Source of the DNA: a virus
Length of the DNA stretch: 51,513 bases
Strand: one strand, 5' to 3'
Virus record (IMG/VR): IMGVR_UViG_3300037318_000051
Location: 1-51,513 of that record
The stretch's first letter is position 1. Every line of letters starts with the position of its first letter. Positions 7,192-16,826 of the stretch are shown here, piece after piece. The position numbers and the translations under genes were made by a program. The notes under the pieces were generated by a model that did not search any database, was not told the origin of the DNA, and saw only the letters and a list, made by a program, of their open reading frames with translations.

Positions 7192-9269
7192 GCTGCCACC
7201 TCGCTTTGCACGGGCACATCAACATACCCGATCTCGCCAAACACCTCGCGAAACCGCGCCACGTCCGGCCCCAGATACACCACAACCGACGGGAACGGTG
7301 CGCTCTCCTTGCCATCGCCAAACTTCAACCGCCCGCGCACCCAGCAGCGGGGGTATGCGAACAATGGCTGAAACCACTGCGTATCGGTGCGGGCTGGCAG
7401 CAGGGCAATCGCCTGATCCACATTGCCCGTCGCATACTCTTCATCAAGGTGCGCTGTCCACTGGCCGATCTCATCCCCATACGGTGGATTGAGATACACC
7501 CGGCCATACCAGCCGTGTGCAAGCCCATCCTGTTCTCGGTCGAAGAACCGATGCGCCTTGACCACCTCATTCGCAGCGGCGCAGCTCGCTGGGTCGAGGT
7601 CAATCACGCCCAGCACATCCCGCACCAGCGCAACGATATGCGCCGGCGTGTAATGCTCCGCGCTCGTGCTGCGGTAATGCACCGTCATGCGATCAGGCTG
7701 CGCCTGCCGTTGCGCCTGCCGCTGCGTGTGGCGGGCCTGGTCAAACGCCTGCTGTGCTCCACCGGTGGCGGTGCAGGTGCCATAGTCGGGGTGCGTGCCC
7801 TGCACGTGATGCTTGTCGATGACCTGGAACGTCCAGCCGGGCAGGTCGTCGGGGACGGGCACAGTCAGCGGGTGCGGGAAGGTAGCCGCTGGCTCGGGCT
7901 GCGGGGCTGGCTGCTCATCATAGCTGTAGACGTGGCACAGTTCGTCAAAGGTTGGCTCCCACGCCTCCCCGCCGCGCACGAGGCGATAGCGATCCCCAGG
8001 GAGGTGCCCCTCGAACGCCCACCCCTCCAGCCAGGTCGCCTGCCAGAGCGCACGCGGCAGATCGGGCTCTCGCCCATCGTAGCGCGCCAGGTAGGCATTG
8101 AACGCCAGGTCAGGCAGATTGCTGGCCTGCACCGTGCCATACTGCATATGCTCTGCCGTCCACAGGTCGAGCCCGACGTGATAGCCACACGTCCATTTGT
8201 GCTCAGCAAACTCGGCCAGCAGCGGTGTCAGGCGGCGCGCCTCGTTGATGAGGTCGATCACGCTCTCTACCGGCCCGAGCTTGTAGCCACTGTTGTGCTG
8301 GCCGCCGCAGGCTTCGCCATCCTCGTCAATCCAGAGGGACCAGGTGGGCAGCTCCTGCTCGGCCTGATCGAGTAGACGCGTATCAGCCTCTGTTGCCGCT
8401 GCCGCCGGTGCAGGCTCGTCGAACTGGTCATCCAGCGCTACCGACACTGGTGACGGATCAAACTCCGCCTCCGGCTCTTCAGCCCTGGCTCGTAGCAGTA
8501 CGCGGCGGCGGGCCTGAATGTCCCGCATGAGCGCGTCCTTGACACCCGTCGCCCGATCCGACAGTTGTAGTGTCAGGTGTTCGGCCTCATCAACCTCATA
8601 GGCAGCCAGTGCCTGCCGGGCCTGCTGCAGTAGTTCCCGGTCACGAGCGCGGGGGTCTGGCGCGGGGGTCTCTGGTAGCACCGGGTAGGCAGACAGAAGC
8701 TCCTGCAACTGCCGGGTTGTGTACTGCCGTTGCGGTTGGCCGGGTAGCGTCACGTTATGCCGGGTCACCACGTCATTGATGCGCCGCTCGCCATCGTAGG
8801 TGCCGCCACGGGCTGCAATGTCGGCCTTCAGGTGTGCCAGGTCCTCGTCGGTCAACGGCTGCTCTATGGCCTGCACCGTGGCTTCCACGTGGGCAGCCGT
8901 GACCTTGCCGCCGATGGCCGTCTCTGTGGCTTCCTGCCAGGCCACGCGCTGCTGCTCCGGGTCCAGGCGGGAGAGCGGGCGGGTCTGGGCTTCGTTGGCA
9001 GGTTTGACACCAATTGGTGTCAAGTTATCTGCTACCACTGCCGCCTGCACCAGGCGATTGGCATTGGTCTTGCTCATCCCCCAGCGCTGCTGGCAGTAAT
9101 CTTCGAATGTGGCATACTCCGCACGGTACAGTCGATTGTCACGGATAGCCAGCAGAGCCGCGCCCACCTCGTAAAAGGTCTGTAAGCCGCGTTCGATGGT
9201 TGCCTCACAGGTGTGCAGCGACTCGTGTTCGCTGGTGGTGAGGGTGGTCTGTTCCTGTGCTGTTGTCAC
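7188..9269 (-). CDS. Dam-type DNA adenine methyltransferase with N-terminal DNA-binding-like domain
   Basis: The 693-aa product has three parts. Residues about 20-130 resemble a domain often fused to phage and plasmid DNA enzymes (FYEVGAALLAIRDNRLYR, FEDYCQQRWG, LSRLDPEQQ). The middle is poorly conserved and Pro/Ala/Glu-rich. The last 170 residues are a phage N6-adenine methyltransferase, with HYRSTSAEHYTP, DLDPASCAAANEVV and the catalytic NPPY in YLNPPYGDEIG. Methylation would protect phage DNA from host nucleases or mark it for replication. It lies in the replication operon. Confidence 0.8.
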   Translation of the reverse strand: MTTAQEQTTLTTSEHESLHTCEATIERGLQTFYEVGAALLAIRDNRLYRAEYATFEDYCQQRWGMSKTNANRLVQAAVVADNLTPIGVKPANEAQTRPLSRLDPEQQRVAWQEATETAIGGKVTAAHVEATVQAIEQPLTDEDLAHLKADIAARGGTYDGERRINDVVTRHNVTLPGQPQRQYTTRQLQELLSAYPVLPETPAPDPRARDRELLQQARQALAAYEVDEAEHLTLQLSDRATGVKDALMRDIQARRRVLLRARAEEPEAEFDPSPVSVALDDQFDEPAPAAAATEADTRLLDQAEQELPTWSLWIDEDGEACGGQHNSGYKLGPVESVIDLINEARRLTPLLAEFAEHKWTCGYHVGLDLWTAEHMQYGTVQASNLPDLAFNAYLARYDGREPDLPRALWQATWLEGWAFEGHLPGDRYRLVRGGEAWEPTFDELCHVYSYDEQPAPQPEPAATFPHPLTVPVPDDLPGWTFQVIDKHHVQGTHPDYGTCTATGGAQQAFDQARHTQRQAQRQAQPDRMTVHYRSTSAEHYTPAHIVALVRDVLGVIDLDPASCAAANEVVKAHRFFDREQDGLAHGWYGRVYLNPPYGDEIGQWTAHLDEEYATGNVDQAIALLPARTDTQWFQPLFAYPRCWVRGRLKFGDGKESAPFPSVVVYLGPDVARFREVFGEIGYVDVPVQSEVAA

Positions 9270-9271
9270 GT

Positions 9272-9550
9272 TTATACTCCTTCAAAGTCCAGTACAAGCT
9301 GTTCCGGGGCCAGTTCAAACAGGCCGTGGCGGATGCCGGTTTCGGTGCTCAGGTCGTTACCGCTGCAATGCCGCCAACAATCCGCCGTGCAGCGCCAGCC
9401 GCCATAGGGCGTGCGCACAATCACGGGTGTGCGCTGTTCCAGCCAGCGCCGGTAGGGCTCTGGCGTTGAGTGTGGCGTGTCGTAGGGCACACGATGGCAG
9501 CCGTGAGCTTCGATGAATGCGGGTGTTGGGGTGATGGGTGGATAGTTCAC
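9272..9550 (-). CDS. Hypothetical early protein
   Basis: Product of 92 aa, start MNYPPITPTPAFIEAHGCHR, with CTADCWRHC and a C-terminal ELAPEQLVLDFEGV. It overlaps the primase gene by four bases. The cysteines could bind zinc; no family recognised. Confidence 0.6.
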   Translation of the reverse strand: MNYPPITPTPAFIEAHGCHRVPYDTPHSTPEPYRRWLEQRTPVIVRTPYGGWRCTADCWRHCSGNDLSTETGIRHGLFELAPEQLVLDFEGV

Positions 9551-10992
9551 GCGGCCTCCTCTGGAAATAGCTCCTCATCCTGCACCACCCGCGCAGGCCG
9601 GGCCGGGCGCTGGTCTTCTGGTGTCTTACGACGCACCTCTTTAACGCAATCATCCCGATGCAGATACGTGCTGGTCGTGCCATATGTCGGGTGTGTGGCG
9701 CGCCAGGGGCCACCCGTTTCCAGCCATTCCCAACCAGGCCAGTTGGGTATCTGGCGCGCCCGGCTGCGGATGCGGGCTTCCAGCGCGGTCAGTTCAGCGT
9801 CGCTCAAGGTGTCCAGGTCCATCGTGAGTTCCCCTGTCGGGCTGCCCTGGTCCAGACCCTGATCGCGGTAGCAATGACGCTCAGCGCGCCAGGCATCACG
9901 CACGGCGGATACAAGGACGTGGCGATCAATAGCGTCATAGGTGGCAGCACGCTCTGCGGGTGGCTCTTCGTCCAGTCCGTCCCGTATCCACTGGCGCACG
10001 TCTGCGCCATCCTGCAACATCTGCGCCGGATCATCCCACCAGGGACGCCACTCGCTGGCTTGCTCTCGAAGAGCATCCAGCCACCAGGCCGCGCCACTCG
10101 CCCCCGCCTGGTCGTTATCCAGGGCAACGAGGACCCGACTCGCCCACGCAATGCGCACCAGCCAGTGCAACCGTCTCGCGCCGGTGGTACCGACAGCAAC
10201 CGGCGCGATGATATCCCCGGCCACCTGCTGAATAGCAATGGCATCCAGCACACCCTCAACGAGGATAACCGGCTTGCCAGGGACAATCGCATTGATGTTG
10301 TAGGGGCAATTGTTATGCCCCAACTCGCTGGCTCCTGCGACGGTATGGTATTTGTGCGACCCGTCAACCGGGCGACGGATGACCACACGCCACAGGGCAT
10401 CATCGACATACCAGGGGAAGACGAGCCCCTTCGGGAGCCACACATCCTGCTCGCGGTCCAGACCCAGCGAGGCCGGGGTCAGATACCAGTCACGGTCGTT
10501 GTAGCCAATGTCAGCAGCAAAGATGGTCGAGCGCGTCAACCCGCGCTGCTCAAGCCAGGTCACAATGGGGAGGTCGTCCTTGTACATGGTTGTTGCGCCT
10601 TTGTCATGCAATGCTAGCTGACTCCAGCACACAAACTTGCGCAGCCTGGTTTGCCACGCCTCTGGCGGGGGTGCGACGGCCTCCGGCGGCTGGGGGTCGG
10701 GTGCTGCCAGTGGTTGTTGGGGCGCGCTGCCCTCCAGTCCTAGCGTGCGCAGCGCCTCACCAAACGAACAGCCATCCCGTAGCTGCACAAAGGTGATGGC
10801 ATCCCCGTGCTTCTCGCACTGCCTGCACCACCAGCCCCGGTGCTCACCGTCGGGCCACACCCGGAAGCGGTCACGACCCCCGCAGAACGGGCACGGCCCC
10901 TGGTACTCGCCACCCTTTGCGCGTGAGACGCGGGTGAGTCTGGTGGCTGAGCCAACCAGGGCCAGCAGGTCGATGTGGGTTGTGTCAATCAT
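9547..10992 (-). CDS. DnaG-like primase (CHC2 zinc finger plus TOPRIM)
   Basis: The 481-aa product begins with a primase zinc finger (C34, C37, C56, C59 in GPCPFCGGRDRF and WWCRQCEKHGDA). A TOPRIM domain follows: VILVEGVLDAIAIQQ carries the catalytic Glu, and VLVALDNDQAGASGA the DxD. No helicase P-loop is present, so it needs a separate helicase. It makes RNA primers for phage replication. It starts immediately beside the iteron region, the proposed origin. Confidence 0.88.
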   Translation of the reverse strand: MIDTTHIDLLALVGSATRLTRVSRAKGGEYQGPCPFCGGRDRFRVWPDGEHRGWWCRQCEKHGDAITFVQLRDGCSFGEALRTLGLEGSAPQQPLAAPDPQPPEAVAPPPEAWQTRLRKFVCWSQLALHDKGATTMYKDDLPIVTWLEQRGLTRSTIFAADIGYNDRDWYLTPASLGLDREQDVWLPKGLVFPWYVDDALWRVVIRRPVDGSHKYHTVAGASELGHNNCPYNINAIVPGKPVILVEGVLDAIAIQQVAGDIIAPVAVGTTGARRLHWLVRIAWASRVLVALDNDQAGASGAAWWLDALREQASEWRPWWDDPAQMLQDGADVRQWIRDGLDEEPPAERAATYDAIDRHVLVSAVRDAWRAERHCYRDQGLDQGSPTGELTMDLDTLSDAELTALEARIRSRARQIPNWPGWEWLETGGPWRATHPTYGTTSTYLHRDDCVKEVRRKTPEDQRPARPARVVQDEELFPEEAA

Positions 10993-11020
10993 TGGGTTGC
11001 TCCCCTCTCCTGTGTTGAAA

Positions 11021-11280
11021 CTGTAGCAACTGTAGCAAAAGTGTAGCGCGGCACTTGCTACACTTTTTAAGGCTTGCCAATGGGTAAAACCCCAAAAGTG
11101 TAGCAGTGTAGCAAGTGTAGCAGCCTCTCTCTTCGCGCGCGCCTGTACGACTCAAAAAAATTTAATTTTTTTAGAGAGAGATTAGTGCTACACTGCTACA
11201 CTTTGCTGGTTTGGCGCATACCAACGGGCTAGAAAGTGTAGCAAATAGGGTGCTACACTTTGCTACACTTGCTACACTTT
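11021..11280. other. Iteron cluster, candidate replication origin
   Basis: The primase-DUF3987 spacer holds repeated AAGTGTAGCA-type sites in both orientations. Forward GTGTAGC copies start at 11041, 11098, 11106, 11115 and 11236; reverse TGCTACAC copies at 11056, 11186, 11194, 11251, 11261 and 11270; shorter TGTAGCA copies lie at 11023 and 11031. Between the two groups is an AT block (about 11151-11185) with A7/T7 runs. Iterons flanking an AT-rich unwinding region, next to a primase gene, are the usual layout of a Rep-dependent origin. Confidence 0.8.
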
Positions 11281-11289
11281 TGTACTGGT

Positions 11290-12849
11290 CTAGCATGTAA
11301 CCCATATCGTGGTCCTTCCCTGCTTGACTTGCTCCACCTGTCCAGACTCCTCTAAAACCTGCAGCGCCTCCCTGACGGGCCTGGCGTGGATATGGAGTCG
11401 CTGTTGCAGCAGGCGCGATGTTGCGCCGCCATGCTGGCGAATCCAGTCATAGATACGCCTGGCGTTGGTTTCATCCTCAGTTTCGGCCTGCTGCTCCCAG
11501 ATGTGGTGCAGCGAGGCCCGCCATCCCTCGACAATCTGCTGCGCTCTGGCGTAGTGGGCCAGTGACACAACAACTGGAAGCTCAGCACTATCCATCACCG
11601 CCAGCACCATTGCCGTCTTTATTGCCATCGTTGCAAAGCGGCCATAGTTGGGGTGCAGGTCCTTCGCTAAACTTCCGGCCTGGATCACGTCATAACAGGC
11701 CCGATGATAGGCGGCCCACGCATCCCAGACCCCTGGTGCGAGTTGCGCGGGCCGGGGTGATTGCTTGTTATAGACACGGATAACCGGAGCCGATTTGCCC
11801 TGCTCATCGTCCTCGTGAGTCAATTCGGCTCGTGGCTCTGGAAACAGGTCATACATTGCACGCAGACGGCTGGCGAGTCCGTCCAGCCCCCCAATTTGCT
11901 GGGGGTAGAACGCATAGCGCGGCGACTCGTCCGGTGTCAGCAGCGCAAATCGTGTCCAGAGGCCATTGCTCCAGAACGTGGGGTTGGCCAGGTGTGGCGA
12001 CATCTCCGACGGGGTGCTGATGCCCAGGAATGACATGTAGCTATCCGAAACGGTGATGTCACCACGGCTGATGGTCATCTCGGTAAAATCTGCCCTACAG
12101 TTGTAGAGCTCCAGCAACAACTCAAGGAGCCCCGCATTGTATTCACGTCGCATCTCCACAAAGAGACTCGATACCTCATCACGGATGTAGCTCCGCCTGG
12201 CAGCAAACGCCCGGCGCTGCAAGAACATTTCCAGGTCGGCATGTTTCGTTGGCAACTTGTGCTCGCTCAAATCGTTGACCAGTGCTTGCGGGGTTGCCCG
12301 TTGGGGTAAGAGCAGATGCGAGAGCCGCGCCTGGTGCAGCACCTGCTCAATAATTTTGAGCGCGGTGCTCTTGGTGTATATCGTTGACGGAGCCAGGAAC
12401 AGGACGTACAGATTCGGGTGTATCGCCTCCATACTGGCGTGCAATACCAGGCGGCGGGCAATCGCTGCACTCACCGCAAACAGCCCGGCGCTTTCGTGCA
12501 GGTTGCGCGGAGCCATCGGGGCGGCTTCCTGGGCAAACCGCACATAGTCATCCAGCCAGTGCCCGCACGGCCCCTGGTGCTGGTAGACGGCGGTTGCGGC
12601 AGCAGGCAGCGGCGGATAGCTGACAAGCGTGGCATCGGTTGACAGAGCCACGCCCCCACCCCCCTGCGCCAGCAGCGTGCGCAGCTTCCTATCCCCGCTC
12701 ACGACCGTGCGCACCTTCTCCTTGCCACCGGTTGTGTACAGCCCCCACAGGTCGTCATAGGCGGCTTGCCAGTCCCCTAGCCCGCTGGCAGGCTGCTCTG
12801 CCGTACCGTTGACAAGCGCCTGCACCGCCTCCCGCGCCGTGTCACTCAT
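11290..12849 (-). CDS. DUF3987-type replication protein with C-terminal winged helix
   Basis: The 519-aa product resembles DUF3987/primase-helicase-associated proteins: PMAPRNLHESAGLFAVSAAI, an altered P-loop region (LFLAPSTIYTKSTAL), SYIRDEVSSLFVEM and FLGISTPSEM. The P-loop lacks the usual glycines, so ATP binding is doubtful. The last 60 residues look like a winged helix (GGATSRLLQQRLHIHARPV). It ends beside the iterons, so it is the best candidate for the protein that binds them, by inference. Confidence 0.72.
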   Translation of the reverse strand: MSDTAREAVQALVNGTAEQPASGLGDWQAAYDDLWGLYTTGGKEKVRTVVSGDRKLRTLLAQGGGGVALSTDATLVSYPPLPAAATAVYQHQGPCGHWLDDYVRFAQEAAPMAPRNLHESAGLFAVSAAIARRLVLHASMEAIHPNLYVLFLAPSTIYTKSTALKIIEQVLHQARLSHLLLPQRATPQALVNDLSEHKLPTKHADLEMFLQRRAFAARRSYIRDEVSSLFVEMRREYNAGLLELLLELYNCRADFTEMTISRGDITVSDSYMSFLGISTPSEMSPHLANPTFWSNGLWTRFALLTPDESPRYAFYPQQIGGLDGLASRLRAMYDLFPEPRAELTHEDDEQGKSAPVIRVYNKQSPRPAQLAPGVWDAWAAYHRACYDVIQAGSLAKDLHPNYGRFATMAIKTAMVLAVMDSAELPVVVSLAHYARAQQIVEGWRASLHHIWEQQAETEDETNARRIYDWIRQHGGATSRLLQQRLHIHARPVREALQVLEESGQVEQVKQGRTTIWVTC

Positions 12850-13373
12850 CCTGTGGCCCTTTCTACAAGCATCCGCCCTTGTATTTGATAGTCCGTCGCC
12901 AGGGCTACACCCAACGCATCGGCCAGTGCCTCCCTATCGGCCCGCCGTCCCTGCAGAGCAACGCCATACGCAACTGCCATTGCTATCATCTGTGCCTTGT
13001 CAGCCGTGCCCGTGGTAGCCAACGCCTGCTTGGCCTGGGCAGGCTTCACCAGATACCAGACGGCATCGTGCACATCGACAATCTCCTGGATGCGACCCAC
13101 GAGGTAGGACGTCTCTATCAGGCTGCGTATGCTGTAGCGCCCGATCTGCTCCTCGATGCCAATGGCGCACGGTGTGTGATTAACAATGCAATGACGCACG
13201 GCGCGTGTCGCAAGGTAGAGTCGCTGACTCAGCGGTACCTCGCCTGGCCGCGTACCCTTCTGGATTGTGTCAAATCGGAACACCTCTGTATGTGTTACAC
13301 GATTTTGCTCTGTATCCCAGGCCACCAGCCCCATTGGATTACTGATGCCTGGATCAATGCCAAGAATAATCAT
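12846..13373 (-). CDS. RuvC-like Holliday junction resolvase
   Basis: The 175-aa product has RuvC motifs throughout: IILGIDPGIS (D7), CAIGIEEQIGRYS (E74), LVKPAQAKQALATTGTADKAQ and EALADALGVAL (D152). Length matches the family (about 160-180). It cuts four-way junctions formed in recombination or replication, needed before packaging. It is coupled to the DUF3987 gene by ATGA and its own start overlaps the stop of a short ORF that begins like another RuvC. Confidence 0.9.
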   Translation of the reverse strand: MIILGIDPGISNPMGLVAWDTEQNRVTHTEVFRFDTIQKGTRPGEVPLSQRLYLATRAVRHCIVNHTPCAIGIEEQIGRYSIRSLIETSYLVGRIQEIVDVHDAVWYLVKPAQAKQALATTGTADKAQMIAMAVAYGVALQGRRADREALADALGVALATDYQIQGRMLVERATG

Positions 13374-13495
13374 GATGCTCCTCGATTACGCGTTCGATAT
13401 GGTTGAGCGCCAATCGCAGCAGCCCGTGTATGGCCCGCAGGCTGGCCCGCAGACGCGGGCCATTCAATGCCAGGGTCAATCCCGAGGATGCGCAT
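13370..13495 (-). pseudogene. Short ORF beginning like a second RuvC (MRILGIDPGIEW)
   Basis: A 41-codon frame starts one base after the methyltransferase stop, behind a perfect AGGAGGTATAAATG ribosome site, and reads MRILGIDPGIEW before losing resemblance to RuvC. Its TGA overlaps the ruvC ATG. The first 39 bases match the true ruvC start at roughly two thirds of positions. Likely a truncated tandem duplicate now working as a translational lead-in for ruvC. An alternate frame downstream reads LRAIHGLLRLALNHIERVIE, so a frameshifted ancestor is also possible. A GC hairpin lies at 13444-13461. Confidence 0.55.
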
Positions 13496-14569
13496 TTATA
13501 CCTCCTGTTCCAGCAGGTCAAAAAACGTCGGCTGCTGCTGCTTAAATTCGAGCGACTGCAAAAACCGCACTGCCGCCTGGTAGTATTCGCGTTTCAGGTC
13601 AATGCCGACCGCCTTGCGGCCCATTTGCAGCGCCACATACGGCACCGTACCCAGGCCAGCGAACGGGTCAAGCACCACATCACCTGGATTCGACCAGCGC
13701 TGAATACAGCGCTCTGTCAAATCGAGTTGCAGCGGGCAAATATGCGCCTCATCAGCCCGATTAGTATTGGCTAGCTCGGCATTCAGGACATCCAGCCGGT
13801 TGATATCCCACCAGACCCACGGGCTATCGGTGGGTATGGGTCGCCCATTAGCCCGGCCCAGCAGCCCCTGCTCGTCGAGGCCCTGGAGGTGGGCAACGTG
13901 GGCGCGGTAGTCATAACCGTTGGTTTCCCAGGGCTGCAGCAATCGCACCCCGTTCGAGCGCCAGAGCGAGTTCGCGTCGATTTGCCAGCGTCCCAGCGGG
14001 TAATCCTCGCTATCACAGCTGGTCACGGGCTCATCGGCATACAGATTGCTGGTATCGGTAGGAGGTTTGCGGAAGAGCAGCACGTATTCAGGCATTCCAA
14101 CGCCCATTTTGCTTGCATCCTTTTTCAGTTCGCCGTGGGTCAGGCGATGGGTCTGCTTATTCTCGCGCACCGGGTCTGTGGCGACGGTTATCCTGCCATA
14201 GCATAGCCAGCCGTACCGGGTCATTGCCCGGATGCAATCATCAGAAAATGGATTGATGTGAAAATTACCGCCGCTCTTGCTGCCATACACAATGCGGTCC
14301 TTGGCGTGGACAATCGCCATCCGACCCGGCCTGGTCACACGATAGAGTTCGGGCAGCAGGTACCGCATCTGCTCAAAAAACTGCCCGTCCCCGTCGCTAT
14401 TTCCCAGGTCGTTGATGCTATCCGAATAGGTGTATTGGTCTGAAAATGGCCACGAACTGACCGATAGCCCGATACTGTTCTCTGGCAACCCGGCCAGCAC
14501 CTCACAACTGTCACCATGGATCATCAGATAATTGCGCCCGGTAGTATAATCCAACACATTGATACTCAT
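13496..14569 (-). CDS. Beta-class DNA methyltransferase (N4-C or N6-A)
   Basis: Product of 357 aa. The AdoMet motif is DPFAGLGTVPYVALQMGRKA near the C-terminus, and the catalytic motif precedes it (SVSSWPFSDQYTYS), the beta order. The catalytic tetrapeptide reads SWPF in place of the usual SPPY/SPPF, an oddity. The middle has RMAIVHAKDRIVYGS and MPEYVLLFRKPP, typical of phage methyltransferases. The start is the ATG overlapping the helicase stop (ATGA); an ATG six codons upstream is less likely. Confidence 0.82.
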   Translation of the reverse strand: MSINVLDYTTGRNYLMIHGDSCEVLAGLPENSIGLSVSSWPFSDQYTYSDSINDLGNSDGDGQFFEQMRYLLPELYRVTRPGRMAIVHAKDRIVYGSKSGGNFHINPFSDDCIRAMTRYGWLCYGRITVATDPVRENKQTHRLTHGELKKDASKMGVGMPEYVLLFRKPPTDTSNLYADEPVTSCDSEDYPLGRWQIDANSLWRSNGVRLLQPWETNGYDYRAHVAHLQGLDEQGLLGRANGRPIPTDSPWVWWDINRLDVLNAELANTNRADEAHICPLQLDLTERCIQRWSNPGDVVLDPFAGLGTVPYVALQMGRKAVGIDLKREYYQAAVRFLQSLEFKQQQPTFFDLLEQEV

Positions 14570-15966
14570 ACGGCCCTCCCTAGCCACGTCGGCAGGTGCA
14601 GCGGCGTCTGTGGCTGGTAATCCATCAGCCTCGCACGGGTTGCCAGGTCGGGGTCAAGCCCCCACTGGCGCGTAGCCTGGACGATATTTCGTACCAGATC
14701 GTGGTGCTGCCGCTCTTTCTCGGCTATCGCCTGGTTGATATTAGTTTCGGTTTCGGTGGTGATAATATGGGCCTGCACCCGGTGCTGCTGCCCGAAGCGC
14801 AGGCATCGCCGCAGCGCCTGGTAGCGTCGCTCAAAGGAGAAATCCACTGAGGCAAACACCATCTGATGGCAGTGTTGCCAGTTAAGCCCCAGGCTGGCAA
14901 TGCTTGGTTTGGTCACGATCACGCGATAGGTGTTATCGGCAAACCCGCGCAACCGTCGCTCTTTTTCTGCGGTATGCTGCGAGCCACGCACCTCTATGGC
15001 ATCATCCCCGAGCTGCTCCATCACGGCCCGGCTCTCCTCGTCGGTTGACACCCACACAACCCACGGCAGGTCGTTGCTGGCTGCAAGCTCGGCGGCGAGT
15101 TGCACCCGCTCCTGCACCGTCTCGCGTTTATCGGCCCACATCTCGGTAGCAGAGCGCCTGCCCGTGGGTAGCAACTGACCATCACGCTGGAACCGGGCAT
15201 AGTCAATCGAGACCGTATGGGTGTGGATATCCAGACCCGGCAACACATAGCCATCATCGTTATATGGCCCGATATCTGAGGGCCTGGTCAGTGCCACACA
15301 CCAGCTCGCCAGCCAGCGGTAATAGTCGCTCGCGGCGTGCCCTTTGAGCCGCAACTGCCCGGCCTGATTACTATCACGTAAAAACCAGCGGGTCAATGCG
15401 TGGTGTGTCTCCCAGATACCCAGCCACTCGGCTATCTCAAGGATTTCCGTCGGGGTGTTGGGGCTGGGCGTCGCAGTCTGGGCCAGTTTGTAGGGGGTAT
15501 CGCGCCACATCTGCATCATCAGGGCGCGAAATGCGCCGGTGTGATTTTTGAGACTACTGGCCTCGTCGAGCACAACGCCCGTCCATCGGACCGGGTCAAA
15601 GTGTGTGACCATATCGTAGTTTGTCACACAGATAGTGGCCCCATCGGTGTTGGCCTCGGCCTGGTTGCGAACATATGGCACACGCAACCCCAGATACTGT
15701 GCCTCTGCAACAAACTGCCAGGCCACCGCCAGCGGGCAGATGATAAGCACACGCCCTGGCAGATGCCGCGCCCACTCCAGACTGCACAGCGTTTTGCCCA
15801 GTCCGGTGTCGGCAAAAATGGCAGAGCGCCCCAGTTGCAGCGCCCGGCGCGTGATGTTCCGCTGAAACGGAAACAGGCGACTGTGCAGGGCGCCTGGAGC
15901 AACTTCAAGCCCGACAGGTTGATGTGTTGCGCGTTTGCTAACCAGGAAATCAGCGTAGGTCGTCAC
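14566..15966 (-). CDS. SNF2/DEAD-type superfamily 2 helicase
   Basis: The 466-aa product begins [19 protein letters not shown] from a GTG that overlaps the sigma-gene stop (GTGA). Superfamily 2 motifs are present: Walker [10 protein letters not shown] (51-59), [11 protein letters not shown] (motif II), TATPSPN (motif III), [17 protein letters not shown] and [17 protein letters not shown] (motif VI). It would remodel DNA or protein-DNA complexes during replication. A longer open frame upstream is only the sigma gene read in another frame. Confidence 0.85.
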   Translation of the reverse strand: MTTYADFLVSKRATHQPVGLEVAPGALHSRLFPFQRNITRRALQLGRSAIFADTGLGKTLCSLEWARHLPGRVLIICPLAVAWQFVAEAQYLGLRVPYVRNQAEANTDGATICVTNYDMVTHFDPVRWTGVVLDEASSLKNHTGAFRALMMQMWRDTPYKLAQTATPSPNTPTEILEIAEWLGIWETHHALTRWFLRDSNQAGQLRLKGHAASDYYRWLASWCVALTRPSDIGPYNDDGYVLPGLDIHTHTVSIDYARFQRDGQLLPTGRRSATEMWADKRETVQERVQLAAELAASNDLPWVVWVSTDEESRAVMEQLGDDAIEVRGSQHTAEKERRLRGFADNTYRVIVTKPSIASLGLNWQHCHQMVFASVDFSFERRYQALRRCLRFGQQHRVQAHIITTETETNINQAIAEKERQHHDLVRNIVQATRQWGLDPDLATRARLMDYQPQTPLHLPTWLGRAV

Positions 15967-16826
15967 GCCGCCACCTCCTCTCCCGCTGTCAGATAGCTCT
16001 GCAGTCCGGCGGCGGTCTCGCGGAGCTTGTCCAATGCGGCGCGCTCGATCTGGCGGATGCGTTCGCGGGTGACACCAAGCTCCTGGCCAATGTCCTCCAA
16101 TGTGCATGGCTGTCTGTCGAGCAGCCCGTAGCGCCGCGCCACCACAATGCGTTCGCGCTCGTCGAGGCTGGCCAGCGCTGCACACAGTCGATCCCGCAGA
16201 TCGGTGTGCTCTGCCTGGTCCTCGGTGTGGCCCTCGCTGGCCAGAGCATCCTTGAGGTGCAGCCGCTTGGTTTCCGGTCCCTCATCGACGATGACCTGCT
16301 CAATGGAACGCGGCTGCATACGCAGGGCGTCAAGGATTCGCCGCACTCTCGCCAGGTCCCAGCCCAGTGTGGTGGCAAGCTCGGCGGGTGTCGGTTCACG
16401 ATCCAACTCCTCGCGCAGGGTCTGCTGCGCGAACTTCAGCTTCGCCGCCTTTTCCTGCGTATGAACCGGGATCGCAATGGTGTGGCTCTGCTCGGCAATA
16501 GCGCGGGTGATCCCCTGGCGTATCCACCAGGTTGCCATTGTGGAGAACTTGTGCCCGCGTCGCCAGTCGAACTTGTCAACGGCGCGGATGAGCCCAATAT
16601 TCCCCTCCTGGATAATCTCCAGAAAAGACAGCCCCCTGCCACGGTAGTGCTTGGCAACACTGACGACCAGCCGCAGATTGGCCTCGATCATCTGCGACCG
16701 GGCATCCTGGTCACCGGCCTCGATCCGCTGCGCCAGGGCCTGCTCCTCGTCTCGTGTCAGCAGCGGGGTCTGGCCCGCCATCTGCAGCCAGGTATCCAGG
16801 TGGGTTCGTTCGTATTCGTCGTTCAC
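15963..16826 (-). CDS. Sigma-70 factor, group 1-like (short form)
   Basis: The 287-aa product contains regions 1.2 to 4.2. Region 2 reads [40 protein letters not shown] and [17 protein letters not shown]; region 4.2 reads [20 protein letters not shown]. Residues that read -10 (Gln and Thr in RQGIT) and -35 elements (RERIRQ) are those of primary sigmas, so it should use near-consensus promoters. It would direct host RNA polymerase to phage genes. It lies directly downstream of a longer paralogue, overlapping it by four bases. Confidence 0.92.
   Translation of the reverse strand: MNDEYERTHLDTWLQMAGQTPLLTRDEEQALAQRIEAGDQDARSQMIEANLRLVVSVAKHYRGRGLSFLEIIQEGNIGLIRAVDKFDWRRGHKFSTMATWWIRQGITRAIAEQSHTIAIPVHTQEKAAKLKFAQQTLREELDREPTPAELATTLGWDLARVRRILDALRMQPRSIEQVIVDEGPETKRLHLKDALASEGHTEDQAEHTDLRDRLCAALASLDERERIVVARRYGLLDRQPCTLEDIGQELGVTRERIRQIERAALDKLRETAAGLQSYLTAGEEVAA

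Noticed and set aside
7167-8375. 402-codon plus-strand frame opposite the Dam-type methyltransferase
   Set aside because: Antisense shadow in GC-rich DNA.
11021-11280. CRISPR array
   Set aside because: Repeats are only 7-10 bases, occur in both orientations and have irregular spacing; they are iterons. No CRISPR array or cas gene was seen anywhere.
15967-16185. N-terminal extension of the SF2 helicase
   Set aside because: It lies wholly inside the sigma gene in another frame; the GTGA-coupled GTG is the better start.
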